A stretch of DNA of 64,000 nt from Deltaproteobacteria bacterium (GCA_029261835.1 JAJDAO010000047.1:119748-183747); one strand, 5' to 3'. Shown: positions 34,598 through 43,311, counted from the stretch's first letter. The notes: a model not told the origin generated them from the sequence alone. Made by a program: numbers and translations.

Positions 34598-35242
34598 TTG
34601 TCCGACGCGCTAGTCGAGACGCTTCACAGCTCGCTGCTCGAGCTCGACCAGCCGAAGACCGTCGCGGCGGCGCGGGCAATCTGCTCCGGGGATGGCGAGC
34701 CCAGTGCCGAGCAGGCGGTGCAAGCGCTGGCGGCGGCACTCGAAATCGTGGGGCAGCGCTTCCAGCAAGAGGACTGGTTCCTCGGAGAGCTGGTCTATGC
34801 CGGCGAGATCGCCAAGCAGGCGATGGAGATCCTCACGCCCCATCTCTCGGCCCTCGCCACGCAAAGCTCGGGCACGCTGGTGGTGGGAACCGTGGCGGGC
34901 GACATGCACGACCTCGGAAAAGACATCTTCATCACCTACGCCCGCAGCGCCGGCTTCGAGATCATCGACCTTGGCGTCAATGTCAGCGCCGAGCGCTTTG
35001 TCGAGGCCACGCAAGTGCACAGACCGCTGGCACTGGGCATCTCCTGTCTGCTCACTATCTGCGCCGGTGGCATCCCCCAGGTGATTGAAGCGCTGGCGGA
35101 GCGGAGGCTGCGCGATGGGCTGCGGGTCATCGTCGGCGGTGCCGCGCTCACCGCCGAGTTCGCCGCCGAAGCCGGCGCGGACGCCTTCGCGCCCGATGCG
35201 GTTACGGGAACCCGCGTGATCGAGAAGTGGAGCGGGGTCTGA
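34598..35242 (+). CDS. Corrinoid (B12-binding) methyl-carrier protein
   Basis: A 214-residue carrier of the MtaC/MtbC/MetH B12-domain type. The helical cap (about 10-85) is followed by the Rossmann domain with the base-off, His-on motif DMHDLG: Asp102 and His104, where His104 is the lower cobalt ligand. The later SCLLTICAGGIPQVIEAL and GGAAL elements bind the corrinoid tail. It starts at TTG (34598), with GGGGAGGA 8 bases upstream; the ATG at 34579 is out of frame. One base separates it from methyltransferase 2. Confidence 0.9.
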   Translation: MSDALVETLHSSLLELDQPKTVAAARAICSGDGEPSAEQAVQALAAALEIVGQRFQQEDWFLGELVYAGEIAKQAMEILTPHLSALATQSSGTLVVGTVAGDMHDLGKDIFITYARSAGFEIIDLGVNVSAERFVEATQVHRPLALGISCLLTICAGGIPQVIEALAERRLRDGLRVIVGGAALTAEFAAEAGADAFAPDAVTGTRVIEKWSGV

Positions 35243-35243
35243 G

Positions 35244-36419
35244 ATGAACTTCAAGGAGCGCTTCCTCACGGCCCTCGCACACGAGGAGCCCGATCGAGTG
35301 CCGGTGATGGGCCTCATCATGGATCCAGCGACCGTCAATGCGATCCTCGGCCGAAGGGCCGTCGACATTCCCGCCCTGTTGCAGAAGCCGCTGTTGCGGG
35401 GTCCCCTCCGGCGGCTGTTGAACTCCAGCTGGTTCTGGGATCGGATGTACTACGGCAACTCCTCGGGAGCCGTCGAGAGCGCGATCCAGCTCGGATTCGA
35501 CGCCAACTGGACCATTTACGCCTTCATGCAGCTCGCGAACGATCGCGAGACAGAGGTCGGATTGGCGTGGCACGACGTCTTCGGGCGCGTTTGGGAGATG
35601 GGCTCGGACGGGTGCGGCAACATGTCGCTCAACTACACGCGCGCGCTGTGCGACACCGAGGAGCGATGGGAGGCCTGGGCCGAGGCCAAGGCGCCACTCT
35701 TCGATCGCGTGATTCGAAACGCCACACGCTTCCACCGGCGGCTGGTCGACAAATACGGCGACCGCATCCTGCCGATCGGATACGCCGCGCCGGGAATCTT
35801 CGAGAACAGCTGGCAGGCGATCGGCTTCGTGAACTTCACGCGATATGTCTATGAGAAGCCGGCCTTCATCAAGCGGGTCGTGGACTTCCACACCGACTTC
35901 TACTTGCGCTACCTCGAGGGCGTGATGCAGTCGGGTGTCGAGGTCGTGCTCGGCGGAGACGATCTCGGCCAGAAGACCGGCCCACTGATGCGCCCAGAGC
36001 TGATCGAGAAGCTCTACGGCGAGAGCTACCGCCGCGTCGCCGAGCTCGTGCACCAAGAGAAGCGCAAGTTCATCTTTCATTCCTGCGGCAAGATCTACAA
36101 ATTCCTCGACTACTTCATCGATTGGGGTTTCGACGGCATCATCACGATGGAACCAACAGCCGGCATGGAGCTGGCGAAGGTGCGCGAGCAGGTGGGACAT
36201 CGGCTCGCGCTGATCGGCAACCTCGACGTCTCACGACTGCTCGTGAAGGGAACGCGCGAAGAGGTGGAGGACGCGGTCAAGAGCGCAATCCGCGACGCCG
36301 CCACCGGAGGGGGCTACGTGCTGTCCGCAGCCCATTCCCACCCCTTCGTCGATCCCGAGCGGCTTCGCTGGATGGTCGAGGCGGCACACCGCTATGGAGA
36401 GTATCCGATCTCCCTGTGA
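35244..36419 (+). CDS. UroD-family corrinoid methyltransferase 2
   Basis: A 391-residue UroD-superfamily protein. The His279-Ser-Cys281 motif is present, but the third ligand position, Cys in methyltransferase 1, reads SAAHSHP and may be supplied by His. So this one probably has another substrate than the first. It starts one base after the corrinoid protein stop, which suggests that the two proteins are made together and that this is the direct methyl donor or acceptor partner. The Asn-His-rich substrate pocket of known O-demethylases cannot be checked by eye. Confidence 0.82.
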   Translation: MNFKERFLTALAHEEPDRVPVMGLIMDPATVNAILGRRAVDIPALLQKPLLRGPLRRLLNSSWFWDRMYYGNSSGAVESAIQLGFDANWTIYAFMQLANDRETEVGLAWHDVFGRVWEMGSDGCGNMSLNYTRALCDTEERWEAWAEAKAPLFDRVIRNATRFHRRLVDKYGDRILPIGYAAPGIFENSWQAIGFVNFTRYVYEKPAFIKRVVDFHTDFYLRYLEGVMQSGVEVVLGGDDLGQKTGPLMRPELIEKLYGESYRRVAELVHQEKRKFIFHSCGKIYKFLDYFIDWGFDGIITMEPTAGMELAKVREQVGHRLALIGNLDVSRLLVKGTREEVEDAVKSAIRDAATGGGYVLSAAHSHPFVDPERLRWMVEAAHRYGEYPISL

Positions 36420-36523
36420 CGGGGCGGCGCAAACTCACGCAGAGACCGGCGAGTATCAACGGTGCCCTGCATCATCGATTGACGAACACGCAACCATCTT
36501 GAATACTCAAGGCACGAGATCCC

Positions 36524-37360
36524 ATGTCGCTTTCTGTCCTCACACTCAACATCTGGAACAACGAGAGGCCCTGGGCCGAGCGGTCGCAGCGAATCCGTGA
36601 CTGGATCGAGAGGCTGAATCCCGATCTGATCGGATTCCAGGAAGTGCTGCTCGGCGACGAACTGGATCAGCTCGACGAGCTCACCAGCGGCTTTGGCTAC
36701 CACACGGACTATGTACCGGCCATCCGATTGCCCGACCGACCGCAGTTCGAATTCGGTAATGCGGTGGCGAGTCGCTGGCCGATCGAGGCTCGCGAAGCGC
36801 TGTCGCTGCCCGACCGAGACGACTGGGAGAAGCGGAGCGCTCTCACTGTGGCGATCGCAGCGCCCTTTGGCCGCGTCTCGTTCGGCTGCACGCACCTTCA
36901 CTGGCGCTTCCACCACGGGCACGTTCGCGAGCAACAGGTGGTGGCTCTGGCGGATCAGACGTTGAGGCTGGCTCCCGCCGGCGGCTTCCCGCCCATCGTG
37001 GTCGGTGACTTCAACGCCGAGCCGGAGTCGGATGAAATCCGCTTCATGAAGGGAATGCACTCGATCGACGGGCACAGCGTCGCCTTCGTGGACGCCTGGG
37101 CGATGGCGGGGGATTGCAGCCTGCCGGGTGAGGCGGGCGAAGGCATCACCTGGTCCAACCGCAACGCATACGCGCAGCGGGAGTTCGAGCCCAGGCGCCG
37201 CATCGACTACATCTTCGCCGGCCTGCCGAGGCGCGACGGGCTGGGCCTGATCGAAGAGTGCCGTGTCGTCTGCGACGACGCGGCAGAGGGCGTTTGGCCC
37301 AGCGACCACTTCGGTGTCTACGCCGAGCTGCGCAGCGAGCCGATCGGCGCGAGTCGCTGA
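36524..37360 (+). CDS. Endonuclease/exonuclease/phosphatase family protein
   Basis: A 278-residue protein of the EEP superfamily (DNase I, sphingomyelinase and inositol-phosphatase type). Visible active-site elements: LTLNIWNN at the start, GFQEV with the metal-binding Glu near residue 46, VVGDFNAEPES with the catalytic Asp/Asn, and SDHFGVYAEL with the final Asp-His pair. No signal peptide. The substrate could be a phosphodiester in nucleic acid or lipid. It lies 104 bp after methyltransferase 2 and may be the end of that transcript. Confidence 0.85.
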   Translation: MSLSVLTLNIWNNERPWAERSQRIRDWIERLNPDLIGFQEVLLGDELDQLDELTSGFGYHTDYVPAIRLPDRPQFEFGNAVASRWPIEAREALSLPDRDDWEKRSALTVAIAAPFGRVSFGCTHLHWRFHHGHVREQQVVALADQTLRLAPAGGFPPIVVGDFNAEPESDEIRFMKGMHSIDGHSVAFVDAWAMAGDCSLPGEAGEGITWSNRNAYAQREFEPRRRIDYIFAGLPRRDGLGLIEECRVVCDDAAEGVWPSDHFGVYAELRSEPIGASR

Positions 37361-37387
37361 GGGTCGCGACGCGCTCGGCGCAGCACG

Positions 37388-38032
37388 TCAACCACCGTGC
37401 GATGCGGCGGCTCCATCGAAGACGAGCGCCACCGCCCTGTCCATGGCGGACATTGCCTCCTCGAGGCTCATGCGTCCCGCCGCGAGACCGCACATCAGCG
37501 AGAAGAAGACATGGCCCAGCATCTCGCCGATCGCCTGGCGATCGCCCACCTGCTCTTCGCCCAGTGCGACATCCATGTAACAGACCATCACCATTTGGTT
37601 CCAGAACTCCGGCGAGCTGGCGATCGGATCACTCGAGGTGATGGCGGCGACCCCCGCGGCGGCGAGCTGAAGGTCTTCGGCCGTGGCCGTCAGCATGCGG
37701 CGGAAGACTGTCGCCACGCGCCGCGCCGGCGTCCGGCCTCGGGGCGGCGTTCGCTGCAGCTCGTCGATCACGTCCATGCTCTTCTGGGCGTGCACGTCGG
37801 CGATCAGATGGTCCTTCGACGAGAAGTAGCGGTAGACCGTGGCGAGCCCGACGCCCGCCCGCTCCGCGACAGCCCGCATGGTGACCGCCGAGTAGCCGCC
37901 CTCTGCCGCCAGTGAGCGGGCTGCGTCGCGCAGTCGCTCGAGGCGGCTCGACTGCAACGGAGTGAGGCGGCGCGCCGACAGGTAGCGACCGAGGTCGGAG
38001 CCGCTCTTGGCGCTCGCGGATTCGCGCGCCAT
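37388..38032 (-). CDS. TetR-family transcriptional regulator (KstR-like N-terminus)
   Basis: A 214-residue repressor. The N-terminal helix-turn-helix (about 30-75; MRAVAERAGVGLATVYRYFSSKDHL) closely resembles that of KstR, the cholesterol-catabolism repressor that senses acyl-CoA, but this is from memory and not aligned. The helical C-terminal domain would bind the ligand. The start codon overlaps the lipoyl gene stop (TGATG), so it is the last gene of the 2-oxoacid dehydrogenase operon and may control it. The palindrome at 40403-40448 is a possible target. Confidence 0.85.
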   Translation of the reverse strand: MARESASAKSGSDLGRYLSARRLTPLQSSRLERLRDAARSLAAEGGYSAVTMRAVAERAGVGLATVYRYFSSKDHLIADVHAQKSMDVIDELQRTPPRGRTPARRVATVFRRMLTATAEDLQLAAAGVAAITSSDPIASSPEFWNQMVMVCYMDVALGEEQVGDRQAIGEMLGHVFFSLMCGLAAGRMSLEEAMSAMDRAVALVFDGAAASHGG

Positions 38033-38286
38033 CAGTCGACGCTCTCACCGCGAGCGGCAATGATGCCGATCGGCTCGCGCACCGGCACGGTCTCTCCTGC
38101 TGCGACAAGAATGCGAACGAGGATGCCCGAAGCCGGGGACTCGACCTCTTGCACCGCCTTGGCGGTCTCGATTTCGACGACCGGCTCCCCCTCGGCGACG
38201 TCATCTCCCTGGCTCTTGAGCCAGCTCGTGATCTTCCCCTCGGTGATCCCCATGCCCCACTGCGGAACGTTGATCATCGTCGCCAT
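38032..38286 (-). CDS. Free-standing lipoyl (biotinyl-lipoyl) domain protein
   Basis: An 84-residue protein that is one lipoyl domain and nothing else. The modified residue would be Lys43 in ETAKA. In 2-oxoacid dehydrogenase complexes this domain is the N-terminal arm of the E2 acyltransferase; here the E2 catalytic core and the E3 are missing from the operon. It lies 36 bp after the E1 beta gene and overlaps the TetR gene. It may serve an E2 encoded elsewhere, or be a small carrier with another acyltransferase. Confidence 0.85.
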   Translation of the reverse strand: MATMINVPQWGMGITEGKITSWLKSQGDDVAEGEPVVEIETAKAVQEVESPASGILVRILVAAGETVPVREPIGIIAARGESVD

Positions 38287-38322
38287 GATTCTCTGTTCTC
38301 CGCGCGTCTGTGCGCCCTGCGT

Positions 38323-39321
38323 CTACTGAAGCTTGCGAACCGCCTCGACGATGTCGGCCACGCTCGGGTAGAGGGGCTGTTCCATGGCCGGACTGAACGG
38401 GATCGGCACGTCGGGCGTCGTCACGCGGACAATCGGCCAACGAAGCTGATCGAAGGCGTACTCGGCAGCAATCGCCGCAATCTCGGCCGCTGCGCCGTTG
38501 GTGCGATTGGCGGGATCGACGATCACGAGCCGGCCCGTCCTCGCGACGGATGCCAGGATGGTCTCGTGGTCGAGCGGCACCAATGTGCGCGGATCGATCA
38601 CCTCCAGCGACACGCCTTGGCCCGCGAGCTGCTCGGCCGCCTCGAGCGCCACGCCCTGCGTCCCGCCGATGGCGACCAGCGTCACGTCACTGCCCTTGCG
38701 TCTCACCTCGGCGACACCAAATGGAGTCAGATGGTCGCCGGCGGGAACCGGGCCGGACTTGAACCAGAGGGAATTGTCTTCGAAGACCACCACCGGATCG
38801 TCATCTCGGATCGCCGCTTTCAGAATCCCCTTCACATCGGCCGGTGTCGCGGGCACCGCGATCTTGAGCCCGGGTGCATTCATCAGCATCGGGTACGGGC
38901 GGTCCGAGTGGTGAGCGGCATTCGAGCCTTCGTGCCACATCGAGGCGCGGAAGACGATGGGAACCGACGCCTGGCCGCCCGTCATATAGCGGATCTTGGC
39001 CGCCTGGTTCACGATTGCGTCCATCGCCAGATAGATGAAGCTGGCAATCGTGAGATCGACAACGGGCCGCAGGCCTGTGAGTGCGGCGCCGACCCCCATG
39101 CCGCTGAAACCGTTTTCTGCGATCGGCGCGCTGAAGACACGTCCTTCCAAGCTGCCATCGAGCAGCCCGGCCCGCGTGTAGAGGGAGATATCCTCTCCGA
39201 TCAGCACCACTCGCTCGTCGCGCGCCATCTCTTCCTGGTGGGCCTCGAAGATCGCCTGGAAGTAGCTGATCTCCCGGATCTCGCCGCTGCCATCGGCCGG
39301 TGCGCCTGCTTCACCACTCAT
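38323..39321 (-). CDS. 2-oxoacid dehydrogenase E1 beta subunit (AcoB/PdhB-like)
   Basis: A 332-residue transketolase-type subunit, with IGEDISLY near the start, ENGFSGMGVGAALTGLRPV and the C-terminal transketolase domain. With E1 alpha it forms the thiamine-diphosphate heterotetramer that decarboxylates a 2-oxo acid or acetoin-like substrate and passes the acyl group to lipoate. Its start overlaps the alpha stop by four bases. The substrate (pyruvate, branched-chain 2-oxo acid or acetoin) cannot be told. Confidence 0.88.
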   Translation of the reverse strand: MSGEAGAPADGSGEIREISYFQAIFEAHQEEMARDERVVLIGEDISLYTRAGLLDGSLEGRVFSAPIAENGFSGMGVGAALTGLRPVVDLTIASFIYLAMDAIVNQAAKIRYMTGGQASVPIVFRASMWHEGSNAAHHSDRPYPMLMNAPGLKIAVPATPADVKGILKAAIRDDDPVVVFEDNSLWFKSGPVPAGDHLTPFGVAEVRRKGSDVTLVAIGGTQGVALEAAEQLAGQGVSLEVIDPRTLVPLDHETILASVARTGRLVIVDPANRTNGAAAEIAAIAAEYAFDQLRWPIVRVTTPDVPIPFSPAMEQPLYPSVADIVEAVRKLQ

Positions 39322-40301
39322 CGTTCTTCTCCTGCCACGGGCCTGCCGTATACGTCGTCAAACGCCGCGCTGGCGTCCGGAAGGTCGCTCTCCAGCGCGA
39401 ACGCCACCGCTCGCTCGACCTCGCCCGCGATCTCGTCGCCGATCTCGTCTGCCCGCTCGTCGCTCAAGACCCCCGCCTCGACGAGTCGGCGGCGCTGAAT
39501 CTCGACCGGATCGCGCTGCTTCCAGCGCTCGACCTCGGCGGTATCGCGGTAGGCGACGGGAATGATCAGCCCCTCTGCGTGCTCGCCATAGCGATAGGTC
39601 TTGGCCTCGATCAGGGACGGACCGTTCCCGCAGCGCGCCCGCTCCACCGCCTCCTTGGTCACGCGGTAGACGGCCTCGACGTCCTGCCCGTCCACGATCT
39701 CGCCGGGAATCCCGTAGCCCACCGCGCGCACGGCAATGTCCTCCACTGCCAGCACGTCGCGTGCCGGCGTGGTAGCGCCGTACAGGTTGTTCTCGCAGAA
39801 GTAGACAACGGGCAGCTTCCAGATGGCCGCCAGATTGAGCGATTCGTGAAAGCTGCCTTCACTGCTCGCGCCATCACCGAAGAAACAGAGGCAGACGCAT
39901 CCGTTCCCGAGCACCCGAGCACTCAATCCCGCGCCCGTTGCCAGGGGGATGCCACCCCCCACGATGCCCGACTCTCCGATCACCCCCACACTGTGATCGG
40001 CGAGATGCATCGAGCCGCCCTTGCCCTTGCAGACACCGGTCCGCTTGCCCATCAGCTCGGCCATCAAGCCGCCGAGCTGCGCGCCCTTCGCAATCGGGTG
40101 TCCATGCGATCGATGGTTGCCCACGATCTGATCGCCATCGTTCAGCGCCAGGCAGGCGCCGGCGACGGCGCCCTCGTGGCCGATGCTGAGGTGCACGGAG
40201 CCCGGGATGCGTCCGGCGGCGAGTTGTTTCTTTACGGATTCCTCGAAGAGACGGATCCTGACGATACGCCGGTACATCTCGATACGAAGCGCGTCGGTCA
40301 T
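39318..40301 (-). CDS. 2-oxoacid dehydrogenase E1 alpha subunit (AcoA/PdhA-like)
   Basis: A 327-residue subunit. The thiamine-diphosphate motif runs from GDGASSEGS to CENN (about residues 155-185), and the HRSHGH element binds the cofactor phosphate side. The start is the ATG at 40301 with AGGAG about 10 bases upstream; 23 more codons upstream are open but not family-like. It is the first gene of the operon alpha-beta-lipoyl-TetR. The palindrome at 40403-40448 lies 102 bp upstream. Confidence 0.88.
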   Translation of the reverse strand: MTDALRIEMYRRIVRIRLFEESVKKQLAAGRIPGSVHLSIGHEGAVAGACLALNDGDQIVGNHRSHGHPIAKGAQLGGLMAELMGKRTGVCKGKGGSMHLADHSVGVIGESGIVGGGIPLATGAGLSARVLGNGCVCLCFFGDGASSEGSFHESLNLAAIWKLPVVYFCENNLYGATTPARDVLAVEDIAVRAVGYGIPGEIVDGQDVEAVYRVTKEAVERARCGNGPSLIEAKTYRYGEHAEGLIIPVAYRDTAEVERWKQRDPVEIQRRRLVEAGVLSDERADEIGDEIAGEVERAVAFALESDLPDASAAFDDVYGRPVAGEER

Positions 40302-40402
40302 CGCTGCCACACTCCTTTGTCGACCCTTCGTGGCCGGCGAATCACGCGCGGCCCGCCTTGGGCAGGGCAATGGCGCAGCGAGATTCGCCGAGCTCGACTA
40401 CG

Positions 40403-40448
40403 CGCTGCCCAGAAAAACGAAAACATGTTATCGTTTTTCTGGGCAGCG
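40403..40448. repeat. 46-bp near-perfect palindrome
   Basis: Two perfect 18-base arms (40403-40420 and 40431-40448) flank a 10-base centre that holds the 8-base palindrome AACATGTT (40422-40429); the only mismatch is the A/A pair beside it. The inner part is AT-rich in an otherwise GC-rich region. It sits 102 bp upstream of the E1 alpha start and 158 bp beyond the stop of the Ddn-type gene. It could be an operator, a transcription terminator hairpin without a T-run, or the scar of a mobile element. Confidence 0.9.
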
Positions 40449-40475
40449 ACAAGATGCCGGTGCGGCTACGCGACT

Positions 40476-40520
40476 GGCCGCTGGCGGGCGACGTGGACGA
40501 GCGATCACAGCAAACCGCCG
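40476..40520 (-). pseudogene. Relic of the C-terminus of an NnrS-like gene
   Basis: These 45 bases match 44821-44865, inside the last codons of the NnrS-like gene, at 39 positions. In the frame of the intact gene, four of the six changes are synonymous, one is Ser to Gly and one makes a stop (Arg to TGA). The residues SLVHVARQRP are identical in both, and the next upstream residues also match in part. So this is the dead end of a second copy, not an RNA or regulatory repeat. Confidence 0.65.
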
Positions 40521-40605
40521 CAAACCGAGCGCAGCGGAGTGCGGAGAAACGCGGTCGGCGACCGGGCGGTGGCCAGGTTCAGATAACGCGAGACTGTCGC
40601 GAGGC

Positions 40606-41115
40606 TTACGCTGGGCCAGTCGGCGAGAGGATTACGATCGGAAAGGGACGCTCGGTTTGTTTCTGGAAGAAGCCCCAGGGTGGGAACAGCGCAGTCAAGC
40701 TCGGCCACAGCGCCTCCCGCTCTTCATCTGTAGCGTCGCGGGCAACGGCCGCCATCTTGCGATCATCGAGCTGCGCCCAACACTCCGGGTTCGCATTGAT
40801 GTTGTGAACCCAGGCGGGATGCGTGTCATAACCGGCCAGTGACCCGACAATGACCATGTCTTCGCCGTTCTGCAGAAAGACCAGTGGTGTGATGCGTTTC
40901 TCACCCGACTTGCGTCCGATCGAGGTCAACAACAAAGTGGGAAGCCCCGACGGCCCGGCCCCTGTTGACCTGCCCTCAGGATTGGCCAGGTAGTCCTCAG
41001 CATCCGCTTTGGCATCACCCTTAATGCGCTCCAACGATGAGGTCATGTCCTTCAACGCTTCCCAGTCTTCGTCGGACAAGAAGTCTGGTTTGTCCATATT
41101 CTCACGATTTGACAT
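40606..41115 (-). CDS. Ddn-type deazaflavin-dependent nitroreductase family protein
   Basis: A 169-residue split-barrel protein of the F420-binding Ddn family. The conserved LLTSIGRKSGEKRITPLVF (about 62-80) and DTHPAWVHNINANPE (about 97-111) segments line the cofactor pocket. Family members reduce quinones or nitro compounds with F420H2, or bind flavins or fatty acids. It lies 36 bp after the flavin oxidoreductase gene on the same strand, so probably forms an operon with it. A luciferase-like gene nearby also suggests F420 use. Confidence 0.82.
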   Translation of the reverse strand: MSNRENMDKPDFLSDEDWEALKDMTSSLERIKGDAKADAEDYLANPEGRSTGAGPSGLPTLLLTSIGRKSGEKRITPLVFLQNGEDMVIVGSLAGYDTHPAWVHNINANPECWAQLDDRKMAAVARDATDEEREALWPSLTALFPPWGFFQKQTERPFPIVILSPTGPA

Positions 41116-41151
41116 TTTCTATCCTGCCTCTCAAGTTGGATGGTGGTCGAG

Positions 41152-43140
41152 CTAGATCACCAATCCGATGCTGGCACCATGCTGTGTTGCCTCTGCCATG
41201 AAGCGCGGCAGCCAGGCCGAGCCGGCCAGATAGAGCTGCGAGACGCTGCCCTCGGCCTTGAGTTGGTCATACAGATCATGTTGCGGCACAGACCCGTACA
41301 CCAGGACCACGCTATCGAACCCTACCTCGCGATAGGTCTTCCCACCGAAAGACGACACGAACTCGAGCCCGTCGGCCTGAATCTCCGTCAGAATCAGGTT
41401 CGGATGGACCTTCACGCCACACTGCTCCATGCGGCTCAAGACCATGCCGATCGAGTATCTGGCAATCTCTGAGCCCAGATGGACGGACTTGTGAAAGACC
41501 TCGACCTGCTTGCCGCGTTCGGCCAGGAATTCGGCAACACAGGGCGTTTCGTAATAGTCTTCCTGCGATATGACTGCGACCCGATCTCCGGTTGAGGCCT
41601 TGCCCTGCATCACATCCCAGCCCTGTACCACATTGGGCAGGTCGATACCGGGAATCTCCCTGGGCAGGCGCGGGAGCGAACCCGTCGCAATCACCACTGC
41701 GTCTGGCGACAGCGCGTTGATTGCGTCGACATCTGCATTGGTCTTGAGCTGTACGTCGACTCCCAGGCGGCTCATCTCGTTTTCCTCGAAATAGACCTGG
41801 TCTTCGAAATCGTCGCGCCCGGGAGCCTTGACGGCGATGAGCAGCTGGCCTCCCAAGCGGTCGCCCTGCTCGAGCAGCGTCACCTGGTGGCCACGCATGG
41901 CTGCCACCCGCGAGGCTTCGCATCCCGCAAGACCACCACCGACGACCACAACGCGTTTCGGTTCGTCCGCCGGTCGGTACTGTTCCTTCCAGCGCAGCTC
42001 ATTGCCGAGAACCGGATTGATGGAGCATGTCGGCGTGTAGGGGAACGTCATGGGTTCTGACGCCTCGTCGATACAGCGAGTGCAGCTGATGCAGCGGCGT
42101 ATCTCGAGCAAACGACCCTCGCGTGCCTTGTTGGCGAACTCGGAATCGGCGATGCCCGCTCGCGTCATGCCCACCAGATCGCAGTACCCGTCCTTGATCA
42201 GCCCCTCCGCCAAACCGGGATCGTTGATGCGCCCGGAGAACATGACCGCGATCTTCGAATCCAGGTCGGCGCGCGCCGCTTTGCCGACCTCCTTGAACGC
42301 TGCGTTCTCATAGTACGACGACGGCACGTAGGAAGGCGCGCCCCAGCAGTGACCGACATCGACGTCCAGAAAATCGATCAGGCCGGTTTCGCTGATGTAA
42401 TAAGCCATCTCGCGCATTTCGAGATGCTCGGCACCGCCGTGCCGATACTCCTCGCCGGTAATCCGTATACCCAACGCAAGCGAGTCGCCAATACTTTCGC
42501 GGACGCGCTTCAGCACTTCCACGACGAAGCGGATGCGCTCCCGAGGACCACCGCCCCATTGGTCGGTGCGATAGTTCGTCGCCGGCGACAAGAAGCTATA
42601 GGCCAGAGTCTCGTGCGCGCAGTGAATCTCCACAGCATCTGCGCCCACATCCTTGGCAACCGCTGCGGCATCGGCGTAGGTATTGATGCAGAACTCGATC
42701 TCTTCATCGCCGAGCACATGCGGCGTGTAGTCCTGGGCCCCGACGACGGGTACCGACGAAGGAGCCCATACGGCACTGAGGTGGGTCAATTGAACTACCG
42801 CCACGGAGCCGGCCTGGTGTATCTCGTCGCAGAACTTTGCCCAGCCCTTGATGAACTCCGGGCTTTGATAGGTTCCAAAATGTGAGGCGAATCCCACGGA
42901 GAGACCGATTTCATCTGGCGTTTCTGGTGGAAACGGAACGTTGAGCAGCCACGTTTCGCTGCCAATCCAGCCGGTACCGCCCCAGGCCTTGGCACCATGA
43001 TGCGCGATGAAGTTCTCGTCGATTTCGCCGGGAATCATCGACGAATTAATCGTATTGGTAGTCTCGCAGATACGGTTTGGCACCCGCATTGGTCCCACCT
43101 GCAAGGGTGAGAAGAGGTGTTCGAACTGCGTTTCACTCAT
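41152..43140 (-). CDS. Old-yellow-enzyme-type FMN/FAD/4Fe-4S oxidoreductase (2,4-dienoyl-CoA reductase / BaiCD-like)
   Basis: A 662-residue enzyme of three parts. An N-terminal FMN TIM barrel (1-345) resembles OYE and trimethylamine dehydrogenase. A [4Fe-4S] cluster motif follows (Cys350, 353, 356 and 372). The C-terminal FAD/NAD domain opens with VVVVGGGLAGCEASRVA. This layout is that of FadH, BaiCD and related enoate reductases that remove double bases of dienoyl-CoA or steroid rings. I start it at the ATG at 43140 with GGAGAAG upstream; the 50 upstream codons are not family-like. It probably reduces an unsaturated or ring intermediate. Confidence 0.88.
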   Translation of the reverse strand: MSETQFEHLFSPLQVGPMRVPNRICETTNTINSSMIPGEIDENFIAHHGAKAWGGTGWIGSETWLLNVPFPPETPDEIGLSVGFASHFGTYQSPEFIKGWAKFCDEIHQAGSVAVVQLTHLSAVWAPSSVPVVGAQDYTPHVLGDEEIEFCINTYADAAAVAKDVGADAVEIHCAHETLAYSFLSPATNYRTDQWGGGPRERIRFVVEVLKRVRESIGDSLALGIRITGEEYRHGGAEHLEMREMAYYISETGLIDFLDVDVGHCWGAPSYVPSSYYENAAFKEVGKAARADLDSKIAVMFSGRINDPGLAEGLIKDGYCDLVGMTRAGIADSEFANKAREGRLLEIRRCISCTRCIDEASEPMTFPYTPTCSINPVLGNELRWKEQYRPADEPKRVVVVGGGLAGCEASRVAAMRGHQVTLLEQGDRLGGQLLIAVKAPGRDDFEDQVYFEENEMSRLGVDVQLKTNADVDAINALSPDAVVIATGSLPRLPREIPGIDLPNVVQGWDVMQGKASTGDRVAVISQEDYYETPCVAEFLAERGKQVEVFHKSVHLGSEIARYSIGMVLSRMEQCGVKVHPNLILTEIQADGLEFVSSFGGKTYREVGFDSVVLVYGSVPQHDLYDQLKAEGSVSQLYLAGSAWLPRFMAEATQHGASIGLVI

Positions 43141-43311
43141 GGCGTTCTTCTCCGCGTTATTTTGGCGATGGCATGTCAGGAGCGTCGCGGACTGCGATTC
43201 GTCATACGGTACGGCTTCAGGGTAGTCCGGACAACCAGCCTCGTTTCCCGAGTGATGCGCTCGAATGCAGGCAAACTGAAATATTGTCAAATGTCGGGGA
43301 TCGGAGTCTGA

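Larger units (their letters stand above)
40302..40605. other. Gene-free stretch upstream of the dehydrogenase operon
   Basis: 304 bp without a plausible gene. It holds a 46-bp near-perfect palindrome (40403-40448) and, next to it, a decayed copy of the end of an NnrS-like gene (40476-40520). The promoter of the dehydrogenase operon must lie here, but I cannot place its boxes with confidence. Confidence 0.7.
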
